Shown piece by piece: positions 52,152 through 62,437 of a DNA stretch of 64,000 bases. A model generated the notes under the pieces. The model saw only the letters and a list, made by a program, of their open reading frames with translations. It did no database searches and was not told the DNA's origin. The stretch's first letter is position 1, and every line of letters starts with the position of its first letter. Origin of the DNA: Pontederia crassipes (lineage: Eukaryota > Streptophyta > Magnoliopsida > Commelinales > Pontederiaceae); NCBI GenBank assembly GCA_030549335.1, contig CM060188.1, forward strand, positions 2,418,001 to 2,482,000, read 5' to 3'. Made by a program: the position numbers and the translations under genes.

Positions 52152-53436
52152 CACAAGATATGCAAACACCTAGTTGCACACTCAAAAAACTTACCTAGGA
52201 GAGGTTGACCAATAGAAGATATCTATTTTTATGATTTGACATTTTTTTTTAATTTTGATGAATAAACCTGTTAACTTATATAATGGAAAGACTTAAATAT
52301 AATAATTTTATCATAAAATAATTAACTATACAATATTTAGTAACATGTGAGTTATGCTTCCAATCTATACATTGTTTCTTTACTAATACCAAGTATTATG
52401 TTTCAATTCATATTTATATTTATGTGCAAATTAATCATTATAACATATATGAATCATGCATATTCTTTTACAGTATGCATTTATTATTCAATTGCATAAA
52501 ACATAATATCAAACATGCAAAAAATATTCACATAATAATCATAAATCAAACAATAAACTATCAACAATTTATCATGTCAATATCAATAATCAATTTGCAA
52601 TACATTCTTATAACGATAAATTGATTATCAATCAATTGTCAATCATTAATTATTAATTATCTATTATCAATGATCAATTATCAAATGATCATAATCAATC
52701 TCGACACGTGTAAGATCACCATATCGTGTGCATAATGAATTATGACAGTTAATTAAACATCAATTAATACTCATGTCAATCAAGAGTAATAACAATTATA
52801 ATTCATGATCATATTGTAATTGCATAATATAATAGGAACAAATATATAAACCATAGCATGAATTAAACCAATTATAATGATAAACAATCATGAATCAACT
52901 AACAATATAATTAGAAAACAACAAAAAAAAACAATAATAAGAGTAATATAAAGTAATACAATTAATGATGAGTTGAAACCCGACCCAAGTTGGCACACAT
53001 CAAATAATTTCTTCCTCGTGTAACAAAATCCTCCACGCCCTTTGAAATTCAAGCCGCAATCTCTAAAACACAAACCCATCTTAACCATTATTGAAATTGA
53101 GCAAGGTCCCTTAAAACTTGAGTAGAGTTATTGCGAAACATACATAAGATCCTTCAAATTTTGAGTTGGGTCAGATCGGGTGAGCCACATCCTGTGGCGC
53201 TTTTTATGCGATCATCTTCCTTCTATATGGATTTTTGGATAAATAAAAAAAATATGGAGATAAATAAAAATAAAAAAAATGATTGGTGATCCTTCTCCAT
53301 GCATATATAACTTGTAAAAAACGGTTTTCATTAAAAAATTAATTACAAAGCAATTCATATAATTTTGAAGTTTTTTTTGCTTTTTTATTTATTTTGGCCC
53401 CTTGTGCTCATAACCCCGATCCCAACAGGTGGACGA

Positions 53437-53997
53437 TAGGGGTGTAAGAAAAATCCGACCAACCCGAAAAATCCATCCGATCCGAAAAAATCGAACCAAA
53501 AAAATTAAAAATTAGGGGTCCGAATATAATTTAGGGTGGTTTTTAATAAATTAAAATCCACCCGTTAAAATTAAGGCCCCACCCAAAAAAACCGTAGGGG
53601 TCGTGGAGTCCGATTTTTATTTATATAATTAATACATGTGTTAATAATTCTTTTATTATAGTTATAATATTTTTTGTAGAAAATTTCATACTTTTCTATC
53701 ACATTATCAAACTCTAATTTAATAATTTTAAAATTTTAGTAGTATATTTTATATTTAATATAAAATTAAATATTTTTATATTAATTTTAAGTTATTAAAT
53801 ATATTTTTAAAATATAATTATATAAAAGTAGGGCTCCGAAAAAATCATCCGAAAAAATCGATCCGCTAAAGGGTGGTTTTTATTTTTTTCAAAATGATTT
53901 TAGGATGGTCTTTCTAATTTTAAAAATCGACCCGAAAAATAGCAGTTGATTTTTTTAGACCGAAAACTCGAACCAACCCGAACTACTTTCATTCCTA
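53437..53997. mobile_element. hAT-like MITE with perfect 8-bp TSD
   Basis: A 561-bp element starting TAGGGGTGTAAGAAAAATCC and ending GAACTACTTTCATTCCTA, flanked by GTGGACGA at 53429-53436 and 53998-54005. Sub-terminal CCGACC/CCAACCCGAA runs are related to, but distinct from, those of the GGTCGGGT family. The interior is AT-rich without an ORF. The exact TSD supports hAT assignment. Confidence 0.85.
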
Positions 53998-54005
53998 GTG
54001 GACGA

Positions 54006-54864
54006 TACATGACACTATCTGGGTGTTGTCTCTATTTCAGGTCGTGCAGTGTCCATTATGTTTCTTAATTAAGAATTCAAAATAACAACAACAACAAGGA
54101 AGAAAATACATGTTGGCAGCGTTTGTAGTAAATGACAAAGTCAGGTGCATTCTTGTCTGTGCAGGCAGTAAAAAAAACGAGAAACAAAAGTATAATAATT
54201 CATTATGACTGAGCTTTTCAGTGCCAGAAATGATACTTTTTTTTATAATGCTCAGACAATTTTTGTTTGAAAGCAAGGATGAGAGATCACTTGATGAGAA
54301 CATCCCCCGATGTTGCTATGCCAATTCTCAAGAGAAGACACTCGAAAACCTTCCAGGTTTAATTTGTTGCTGCAGTGTGAAGGAATAAGATGAAACATTT
54401 CTGCACTCCTCATGCACAGATGCTAAGTAGTGTGGGAGAAAAAAAAAACAGATGAACTTGTTATCTGGTTTAATTTGTTAGTTTGATCTGCCCTGACGTA
54501 ACAGCTTCTGATTCAGCTGGTCCATGTGTCTGTTCTGATTCTTCATTCCATCTTATATAAGCTCACAATAAAAAAAATATGGAGTTTGATATTATGTATA
54601 TATAATGTGAGTCAACTGGCAGCTTAGAGAGAGAGAGAGAGCGAGAGAGAGTTGTTGTTCCATATGAAATCCCTCGGGAATAAGAAGAGGGACCATGGAT
54701 GAATAATGCAGTGGGGTTGAGATGTGGAGGAGTTAGATAGACCTTATTGAACAAGAGAGACAGTTACATGTGGCGTTGGCCTGACTGAATTAATCTCACA
54801 ACTTTTAATAGCATGCAGCTGCATTTTGACTCTTCTTCTCTTTTTGTTAAAGAGTACCCCCACT
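54006..54864. other. intergenic, no gene seen
   Basis: Moderately AT-rich with a short (GA)n at 54628-54650. Nothing recognisable. Confidence 0.5.
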
Positions 54865-55116
54865 ACCAACGGAGCGGGGTGTAATGGATAGCAGTTTCAT
54901 TTCGCTCCGCAGAGATTTCGAGTTCGAGTCTCGACGAGTGTAAAAAATTTTCGTTGGGAGCCTCATCTCTCATAGTCAGGCATGCTGCCCGAGACGACAT
55001 CAAATTAGTCAAGGTCATGGTGGGCCGAGATCTCGATTCGCGATGATGCGCACAATCGTTAACGCCGCGCTAATTGGGTGATCGGCTCCGCTCTCTGAAT
55101 ACTGAGGTGGAAAAAA
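54865..55116 (+). mobile_element. tRNA-derived SINE with 16-bp TSD
   Basis: Begins ACCAACGGAGCGGGGTG. The internal promoter boxes are visible: A-box-like TGTAATGGATAGC and B-box-like GTTCGAGTCTC, about 35 bases apart, as in tRNA-derived Pol III promoters. It ends in a poly-A run. The target-site duplication AAAGAGTACCCCCACT is perfect (54849-54864 and 55117-55132). The tRNA-unrelated body (AGGCATGCTGCCCGAGACG...) is not an Au SINE. Structure is convincing, but I do not recognise the family name. Confidence 0.88.
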
Positions 55117-55132
55117 AAAGAGTACCCCCACT

Positions 55133-56243
55133 CTTGCCCATTATTCCTTTTCCAGGAAATGGTGTCCTATTTAATTTAATCGATAGCGAAGCTTATCAGC
55201 TCTCGACCTTATTGTTCTTTGATTCATGCATGGATTATTTCATTACTTAAAAACAAAAGAAAAAGAAGAAGGAAGAATAACATCGACACGAGAGAAGAAG
55301 AAAGAGTGAATAGTGGCTGATAATTTATTATGCCATAATAATCTTGCATGATTGAATACTCGTAGGTTTCAAATTAGTCGGATGGTAGTAATATTGAACA
55401 TCGAAAAACTTCTATAGTTTCATGCTGATACAAAAAAAAAAAAAATCTTCTTGTTGTCAACCCTAGAAACATTCCACAGTAACTGAAAAATTTTCATGCC
55501 TTTGAATCCAATGACAAAAACAATCATATATTCATGTCATAATGAGCATGCAAACATCGGATACTCTTGTTGTTGTTGCACGACTGCTGAGATTAGATGC
55601 CGTCCGTTTAATTTATATATATATATATATATATATTTCATAATATTATAACATGAACTTGCAGTATATGTATACACCAACATACAGTATTCTCATTTTT
55701 TTTCCTGAAAAAAATAGTAACTAAGAAAGAATGAAAACACACGTTCTTTTTTGGATGTTTTGGAAGTTTTCAAACGCATTTTAAAAAGTTACTATCCAGA
55801 AGAAGAATTCAGAGACTTTAGTCTTTAAATAGTGCATATATAATTTTTATTAGGCCAGAGAGAAGCTGGTCCTATAATTTGGATCATAATAATAAGTACA
55901 AATACATTAAAGTCTACCAAAGAGACAGTGGTCACACTCTCTCACACAAATGCACACCATAAATAAAATTAAAAAAATAAACGAGAACAAAAAGTTGATT
56001 TACCTCCACACAAAAATAAATGGAGGGACAAAAAAATTTACACCATTTCCATCGTCAAACCAAACTCTTTACAGCAAGTCACTGACAGCACCAACTCAAC
56101 AGGTAAACAAAAAGTTCAAAAAAAAAAAGGAACTAAAAAGTTAGAAAATTTCCGGAACAAGAACAAGATTACAGAAAGAAAGAAAACAATTAATTCCGTG
56201 AATCTTGAGGTCCTAAATTTTTCCTAATAATTTCGATATGTTT
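55133..56243. other. intergenic and 3' flank of the PARP-like gene
   Basis: AT-rich DNA with (TA)n at 55614-55637. The last few hundred bases are probably the 3' UTR of the minus-strand gene that ends at 56244. No other gene seen. Confidence 0.5.
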
Positions 56244-57100
56244 TTAGAGCTTGTAGATGATGAGGAAGCAGGGGAGCACCGCACGGGGATCAAACACCAC
56301 CAGCTCGCCCTTCTCCCGACTCACCGAGTCCGCCTCCGACTCGTCCCGGACGCACCCCGCGATGACCCGGCAAACCAGCATCGCCCTGCGCCCGGCCCCC
56401 CGCCCCCGCTCCTGTGCGCCCCGGCGCTCCCCGCGAAAGTCCGAATGCCTCCTCCGGTGAACCCCGCCGCGACCTTCGCCCCGACCGCCGCGGCCGGCGG
56501 TGTCCAGCGGCACGCCAGGCTCCCGTCGTAGATCCCGTCGCCCGCCCCGGAGCCGCAGTGAAACCGCATCATCTCGTTCCCGTCGGCGACGCAGCGGGGG
56601 TCCTCCGACCGGGCGGCTCGGGACCGCACGGCCGCCCGGTACTCCTCGAATCGGGCCACCGTACGGGGCGGGTTGTGGACGCGGAAGAGCATCTCGATGA
56701 CGCCCGGGAAGCCGGCGGACGACGACGACGACCAGCTCGAGATGAAGATGATTTCAACGACCCTCCGGGACGAGTGGCCCGTCGGCAGTTCGGTCAGGGT
56801 CGGGAACCTATGGGAGCGCGCCGGCGCGGCAACGAGACCGGGCGCCGGGGACAAGGACGGGTTGGCCGGCTTTGGCTTTGGCTTGGGCTTCTTGGGAAGA
56901 CACGGAGCAGGAGCAGGAGCGGTCGCGGAGGAAGAAGACGAAGGGTACTTGGGGAAGAGGAGGACGTCGCGCAGGGCGTGGGAGGAGTTGCCGCAGGAGG
57001 CCGAGGGGAGGAGGGACTTCTTAGAAGGCGTGGGCGAGCAGGCGACGTCGTCCAGGGCGTTGGACTTGCAATGCAGCGTCTTGACCCACCCCGTCGCCAT
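56244..57100 (-). CDS. C2H2-like/PARP-like-fold plant protein, one frame break
   Basis: Intronless, very GC-rich. From the ATG at 57100 (MATGWVKTLHCKSNAL) the frame runs through a Pro/Lys-rich linker (PKKPKPKPKPANP) into conserved blocks ELPTGHSSRRVVEIIF, RFEEYRAAV, RCVADGNEMMRFHC and AGSAGAHRSGGGG. The remaining conserved blocks, AMLVCRVIAG, GELVVFDPRAVLPCFLIIYKL in part, and the stop at 56244 lie in another frame. These blocks characterise a plant family related to C2H2-like zinc-finger proteins such as Arabidopsis At5g54630, whose C-terminal part resembles a PARP catalytic fold; enzymatic activity is not established. The frame changes within the G/C tract at 56394-56410, equivalent to one missing base. 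That may be a sequencing error or a real mutation. Without it the protein would be about 285 residues. Confidence 0.75.
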
Positions 57101-57168
57101 GAGTCGGAGACGGTCCTGGCCGTCGACGGCAGGTGTACTGAACAATCGCAATGGCGACAGGAGCAGTG

Positions 57169-57173
<5 letters not shown>

Positions 57174-57242
<69 letters not shown>
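57174..57242 (-). repeat. (GA)n/(CT)n in the leader of the PARP-like gene
   Basis: About 34 GA units (CT on the coding strand) between a TATA-like box and the start codon, so probably in the 5' UTR. The RERERE and SLSLSL ORFs that cross it are artefacts. Confidence 0.9.
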
Positions 57243-57245
<3 letters not shown>

Positions 57246-57294
57246 GGTGTTAATGGATTCTGGAAGCCTGTTGCTGTGGTGGTGGTGGTCCTCT

Positions 57295-57302
57295 GGTTTA
57301 TA
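57295..57302 (-). promoter_or_regulatory. TATA-like box of the PARP-like gene
   Basis: On the minus strand TGCTATAAACCAGAGG lies ~195 bases before the start codon at 57100, with the CT-rich tract between them. Confidence 0.45.
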
Positions 57303-59324
57303 GCACTTGGCAATGCTGTTTTTATGGTTAGTTCAAGTGGGTGGGAGTAAGAGATGTTTCATTTGTTTATCATCTTCGCATTAAAAGTTTAACAGATCAT
57401 GATTAATCAACAGTAACATTGAAATTGGATACATCAGATCTAAGGCATCATCAGTTAAACTAACCATTCTTTGTTATCATCACATTGGTAGTTGGATGAC
57501 AGAAATAAATATAGGGGGGAGAGAGAGAGAGAGAGAGAGAGTGTGTGTGGTGGAACACATTTAAAAAGAGGTAAGGAGAGTTTAAACGTGGTAAAGAGAG
57601 GGGGTTGTTTGCTCTACCTTGTGCTGTTGCAGATGGGAAAGTAACATCAATTCTAAAAATCTTATTTCTTTTAAATTATTTTTATCCTTATGTTAAATAA
57701 TATTTTATGTATCATCAAAAGACAAAATTATTCTAAAAGAGTGGCGATAAGCACACTCATTATGTAAATCTATTTTTTAGTGCATTAGTAATTCCTTATA
57801 TTTTTTTGGCATTTGGTCTAAACTGGTCAGTGGATGGGTAGTACAGATTGGGCAAAAAGATCATGTTCTTCAAATTTTCCTTTGAACTCCTCGTGAATCA
57901 AAATTTTTCTTCTTCTGCACAAGCATGAAGATCTAGTTGAACTCCTTGTTTTCTGCCCCAACGATCTATTGACTGCTTACTGCTTGTTGGAAAATCTGAA
58001 ATGTGGATTTGATGCAACTTGTCATGGCAGAAATATTGATCACTTTCTATCCTCCTCACCTGTCACAATTCATTCATATTTAATGCTTTTTAACCACGTA
58101 CCTCCTCGCCAACAATAATGAATAGTCCATGCTCCATTTCGTAGATTGCACCATTCCATTTGCAACCTTTTAATAAGTAAACTGATGCATTCATGTTTGC
58201 CACCTGCATCCAGCACTCATGGTGAAATCACCTCGGACATCAGGGATGGATTGCTGAGTGCTCTCCATTCCACCATTTCAGTAATCACTGATGTGCTCAA
58301 CCAACATAATTCAAATCCCGTGATGAAGTGCCGGACATCATTCAGTATTCATGCATCTTTGAATATATACATAAAACATGGACGTATTGTGATAAGATTA
58401 ATTAATTAATTGTCATGATTAGCAAAGGCACATTCCTCTTGCTTCAGATGAGCTCAAATTGAAATTTTGGTGAAACATTGCATCTGAAGGAAGCCCTGTT
58501 CTGATTGTTAGAATCCGAGAACCATTTTTTGAAGTATGCTTGCAACCTGCAAGAGGATTCATTACAGGAGACTGTTGCAGATTGGATTCAGCTCTGCACA
58601 AGCATGCGATGAACAGAACCGAATCGACAAGAAATGTAGGACAGTTTTGAGTCATTGATGATGGCCAACTCAGTCTCCCAGCAAAGGCCATCATGGTGTG
58701 CAGTGTGCACAGTGCAGCAACACTCTTCCACTCTCCAGGATGGCCTAGTGATGGAAGCTAAAGGAGGCGTCGACCCAGAAACCAAGCACTTATCCTGTTT
58801 GGTTGCCTGACTGAAATCATTACCCCATTTCAAAAGAAAATGACACCACACAGTGAAAGGTGCTTCCTCGCCGCTGCCAATCTGCCATCATCATATGCTG
58901 TACTGGTGAATGAAATTTTGGAGTTTTTCTTTTTCTTTTTTTAAATTTTGACCTGCGTGCATGCATGCACCTTGGTGAAAGAAATCTTTGTGTTACAGTG
59001 ACTTCTATATGGAACTTTTCTTGAAGAACACCAACCAGGCCAAAGCTGGATTCTAATTCTTAATTGGAGTTCTTGGTTGGTTGACCTGCTGCAGCAGCTC
59101 AGTAGTTCCACCTGTTTGCGAACAGCGACAGTTAACAGTGGCAGCAGCTCCTTGCTTCTGCTTAACAACTAAGACAAAATTAATGCAGTACTACATGTCT
59201 GTACTGTATATATGGAGCTTACTTACGGACCCCGTCTCGTTCTAAGCTGTTTAGCTGTCTGTTATCAGCGTCATTTTCCTCAACAAATTAGGTTTCAACA
59301 GCCAAAGTTGACACATATTCTTTT

Positions 59325-59378
<54 letters not shown>

Positions 59379-60480
59379 CACAATATCTTTCTCTCCCTCT
59401 CTTTGGAAAAAAATGATTGGTGGGTTACTGTAGTTTAGCAGCAAATGCATGTCATGGTACCTCAAAAGTGATGCGTGGGACTTGGGAGTTTGTGGGAGAC
59501 AAGGCCATAAGAAAGACGACAGCTTTGAGATTTTTCTGGTGATGATGGGGAACAGAGGTCTTAGGGAATGGAATATTCACAAGAAATACAATGAGGAGAG
59601 AAGGAAGAAGGAGAAGAAGAAGCATCGGTAGGAAGAAGGCAATGGAGGCAGGGCATTGGAACTGGATCAACTGCTGCTGCAACTTCTCTTTTTTTGAATG
59701 GAATGTGGAGCACTTGGATATTATCTCTGATCCCTGCCTGTGGCTGTGTGGGGGTGGGGGACAGGATGTTAATATGGCCAGTCTTTTGCTCTCTCACGCC
59801 TCTTACAATTGAATCATTACCCAAATTTTCTGTATATCAGAGACCCCATCTCACGTTCTGAATTCGATTTTATTATGTGAGATCACTTGTTCGTGGTAAT
59901 ATGAGTGCAACCCATTTCAATTTACAGAGTCTATGCTGGGCATGTTACACCATGGATTCAAATCAATGGCTAATAATGACTTTTTTCATTCATATGCGAA
60001 TCCAAATCTTTTATAACTGTGCATCGTATTCAGTTTTCCAAGATAAAAATTCGATTACCTACTTCAATTGTCTATAGATAAAATGGTTGAAACCTTAATT
60101 TTCTGCGGAGGGATAAATTTTCATCATTCATCTGACAATAGAAAACATTTTTCTAGAGTGATGTCCTCAAGGTCATTATTCTAGCAAGTGGAAACATGCA
60201 GAGTTGGAAGGAAAGGATGGTGCATGCTCCACCTTCCACGTTCGTTGCCCCTTTTTGTTTCTACTTAGAAGATGAATTAATAAATAAATTTATTAGCCGA
60301 CAATTTTGGAGAGTGGGAAGGATGAAGAAGCGAACTCTAACGGAGTTCATTATAAATGGATCATTGCGGGTTGTGTTAAAAGATATCCACTCTTCCATAT
60401 GATTCCATTTTCCAACAAAGCATGGCATGAACAATTTTTTTCTTTTTTCGTTGCCCGATCCTTTGTTCAAATCATGTTAT
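57303..60480. other. intergenic, no gene seen
   Basis: The proximal part is promoter of the minus-strand PARP-like gene, with a (GA)n(GT)n tract at 57521-57547. A (TC)n(TA)n compound repeat lies at 59329-59379. The region 58140-59200 has balanced composition and several 60-90-codon ORFs, but none shows a domain and they overlap on both strands. No RNA gene recognised. Confidence 0.45.
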
Positions 60481-60891
60481 TAGGAGTATTCATGGATCAG
60501 ATTTGACATGACTCGTGAATAAATCGATCCGATCAATTAAGTTTGACCAGGTCGAATCAGATTTTTTTTCCTTATAATCTGACTCAACCCAACTCGGGTT
60601 GGATCGGATGGTTGAGTTATCCGACCATCATTATTATTTTTAATTATTATTTTTATTTTTTAATATAAAAATATTTATTGCTTGATTTTATACTAAATAA
60701 AATATTTTTAAATACAAAACATATTTTTTTAAATATTTATATGTTTTCAACATTTAAATATTTTAATTTTAATGATATAAAACTCTTAAATTAATAAAAA
60801 AATAATTAAAAAAAAGAAAACCCAGGTCGTCGGATTGGGTCGGGTTGAATCTTCGAATTCACTGAGTCGACTCGATCGATGAACACCCCTA
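60481..60891. mobile_element. hAT-like MITE (GGTCGGGT family), copy 3
   Basis: Begins TAGGAGTATTCATGGATC and ends GATGAACACCCCTA, flanked by near-identical 8-bp repeats CATGTTAT (60473-60480) and CGTGTTAT (60892-60899), one mismatch. Sub-terminal GGTCGAATC / GGGTCGGGTT runs and an AT-rich core match the other family members. Confidence 0.8.
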
Positions 60892-61762
60892 CGTGTTATG
60901 TCTATAGTGCAAATTTTAGAAATAGATCTATCATGGAATTCAATTTAATCAATTAACTCGTCTCGCCCGACTCGACATAAAAAAGATCTGGGCGGATCGA
61001 TTCTTCGGATTCACCGGATCGACTTGACCCATGAACATCCATACATATTAGTCTATGGTGCATAAGTTAGAAATAGATCTATCATTGAATTTAATTTAAT
61101 TAATTAACAATTCAATTTAATCAATTAATTCGTCTCTCATTGTATATCTTACAATGACAAGAGATGTCTAACAATTTTTTTTTATATTCACAAAAAATAA
61201 TTCTGAGACTTTTTTTTTATCTAGTTTACTCTAATCAATAAATTTTTGAAATGATCATTTAACTATCCTTCCCTCTCAACTTGTTAATAATTTAAAGATG
61301 ATAAATCTTTTATAATCTTGCAATAGTAGTCATTCAACAAAATTATAAAAATAAAAAAGTAGAAACAACAACATTCAATCATGTTAATGCTTATTTATTC
61401 TTGATATCATTTGTTTTAGTTAGTAATAGCATTATTTGTATTTTATTTTAAACTGAAAGTTAGTCTTAATTGTATTGAAAATATTAAAACATAAATCAAA
61501 GCTCTCCAAAGGTCTAACCTGCCTGATGATCCAGTCCGATTTAATGACAACATAAAACTTTTTTAGTCAACTCTTATTTTTTAATTTTTACACTAAAAAA
61601 AGGGGGAAAACGTTTTTGAGAAATAAAAATGCTCATGTTTAGTAGTTCAAGTTTTCTGTAATCTTTTTGGGCCTCTCTAGAAAGCCCAAAGTCAACAAAG
61701 AACAAAAAAAGTCGAACGCAGCCAAAAGCGCTCGTCCAATCCAAGTCTGAACCAAATTACCA
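60892..61762. repeat. duplicated MITE edge and flank; promoter side of the PAP2 gene
   Basis: The right edge of the MITE plus its flank is repeated imperfectly: the ~57-bp flank near 60901-60958 (GAAATAGATCTATCAT core) recurs at 61053-61109, preceded by another TTCACCGG...GATC...CATGAACATCC edge. This looks like a local ~150-bp tandem duplication after insertion. The rest, to 61762, is AT-rich and should include the promoter of the phosphatase gene. Confidence 0.6.
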
Positions 61763-62437
61763 ATGACGGCCGCCGCCGCCGCCGCCGTCCAACCCACCGT
61801 TCTTGGCCGCCTGATCGCCGCCGACACTGCTCTCTCCCTCCAGATCCATTCTCTATGCAGCCCCATCCCCCGCTTCCTCCTCAAAGCCCTCGAGGTCGCC
61901 GGCGACGGCCGCTTCTGGTTCCCCATCCCCATTGCTCTCCTCGCCCTCTCTCGAAACGGAGGTGCCGGCGCGTCCTCCTTCCCGGCCTCCTATCGCCTGT
62001 CTCTCGGACTCCTGATCGGATCCCTCCTTGACCTCCTCCTCGTCGGACTCGTCAAGCACCTCGTTCGCCGTCCCCGCCCAGTTTACAACAAGCGCATGCG
62101 CCTCGCGTTCGCCGTCGACCACTGGTCGTTCCCTAGCGGCCACTCCTCCCGGGTATTCTTCATAGCCGCCTTCCTTCGCCTTAATTCGGGAACCTTGCGC
62201 GGATTCCTCGCCGACGGAGGGAACCTAGCGCAGGCCCACCAATGGATTCGGGAATGGTACCGTGGCGATCCCGCTGAGCTGTTACTGTGGATGGTATCGT
62301 CGTGGTCAGTATCTACCTCGGCATCTCGCGTCCTTCTTGGTAGGCATTTCGTTCTTGACGTGCTCGCCGGCGCGTGCTTGGGCGTTTTCGAGGCGTTGTT
62401 TGTCTTCTATTTGTTTAGCTTATACGTGTTAGTTTGA
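61763..62437 (+). CDS. PAP2 lipid phosphate phosphatase, LPP beta-like
   Basis: Integral-membrane phosphatase of the PAP2/LPP family, most like plant lipid phosphate phosphatase beta, which removes phosphate from lipid or isoprenoid phosphates. 224 residues, intronless, GC-rich. All three catalytic blocks are present: KHLVRRPRP (98-106), PSGHS (124-128, His127 acid/base) and SRVLLGRH...D (188-199, His195 as the phosphoryl acceptor). Hydrophobic segments at about 52-64, 79-97, 131-140, 173-184 and 200-222 would anchor it, with the active site at a membrane face, probably endoplasmic reticulum or plastid. The start at 61763 is the first ATG and is followed by an Ala run. It is complete, and no neighbour appears related. 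Confidence 0.93.
   Translation: MTAAAAAAVQPTVLGRLIAADTALSLQIHSLCSPIPRFLLKALEVAGDGRFWFPIPIALLALSRNGGAGASSFPASYRLSLGLLIGSLLDLLLVGLVKHLVRRPRPVYNKRMRLAFAVDHWSFPSGHSSRVFFIAAFLRLNSGTLRGFLADGGNLAQAHQWIREWYRGDPAELLLWMVSSWSVSTSASRVLLGRHFVLDVLAGACLGVFEALFVFYLFSLYVLV

Larger units (their letters stand above)
49968..53436. other. APT 3' flank and intergenic DNA
   Basis: Holds the 3' UTR region of the phosphoribosyltransferase gene with its (TC)n tract, (TA)n at about 50445-50470, the (ATA)n block and the AT-rich repeat at 51252-52151. The remaining part to 53436 is AT-rich with no gene seen. Confidence 0.5.

Noticed and set aside
54865-54940. possible tRNA gene
   Set aside because: A and B boxes are present, but the rest does not fold as a tRNA, and the poly-A tail and 16-bp TSD show a SINE.
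56673-57350. 225-codon plus-strand ORF opposite the PARP-like gene
   Set aside because: It is an antisense shadow of a GC-rich exon plus the (GA)n repeat (RERERE). The conserved family blocks are on the minus strand.
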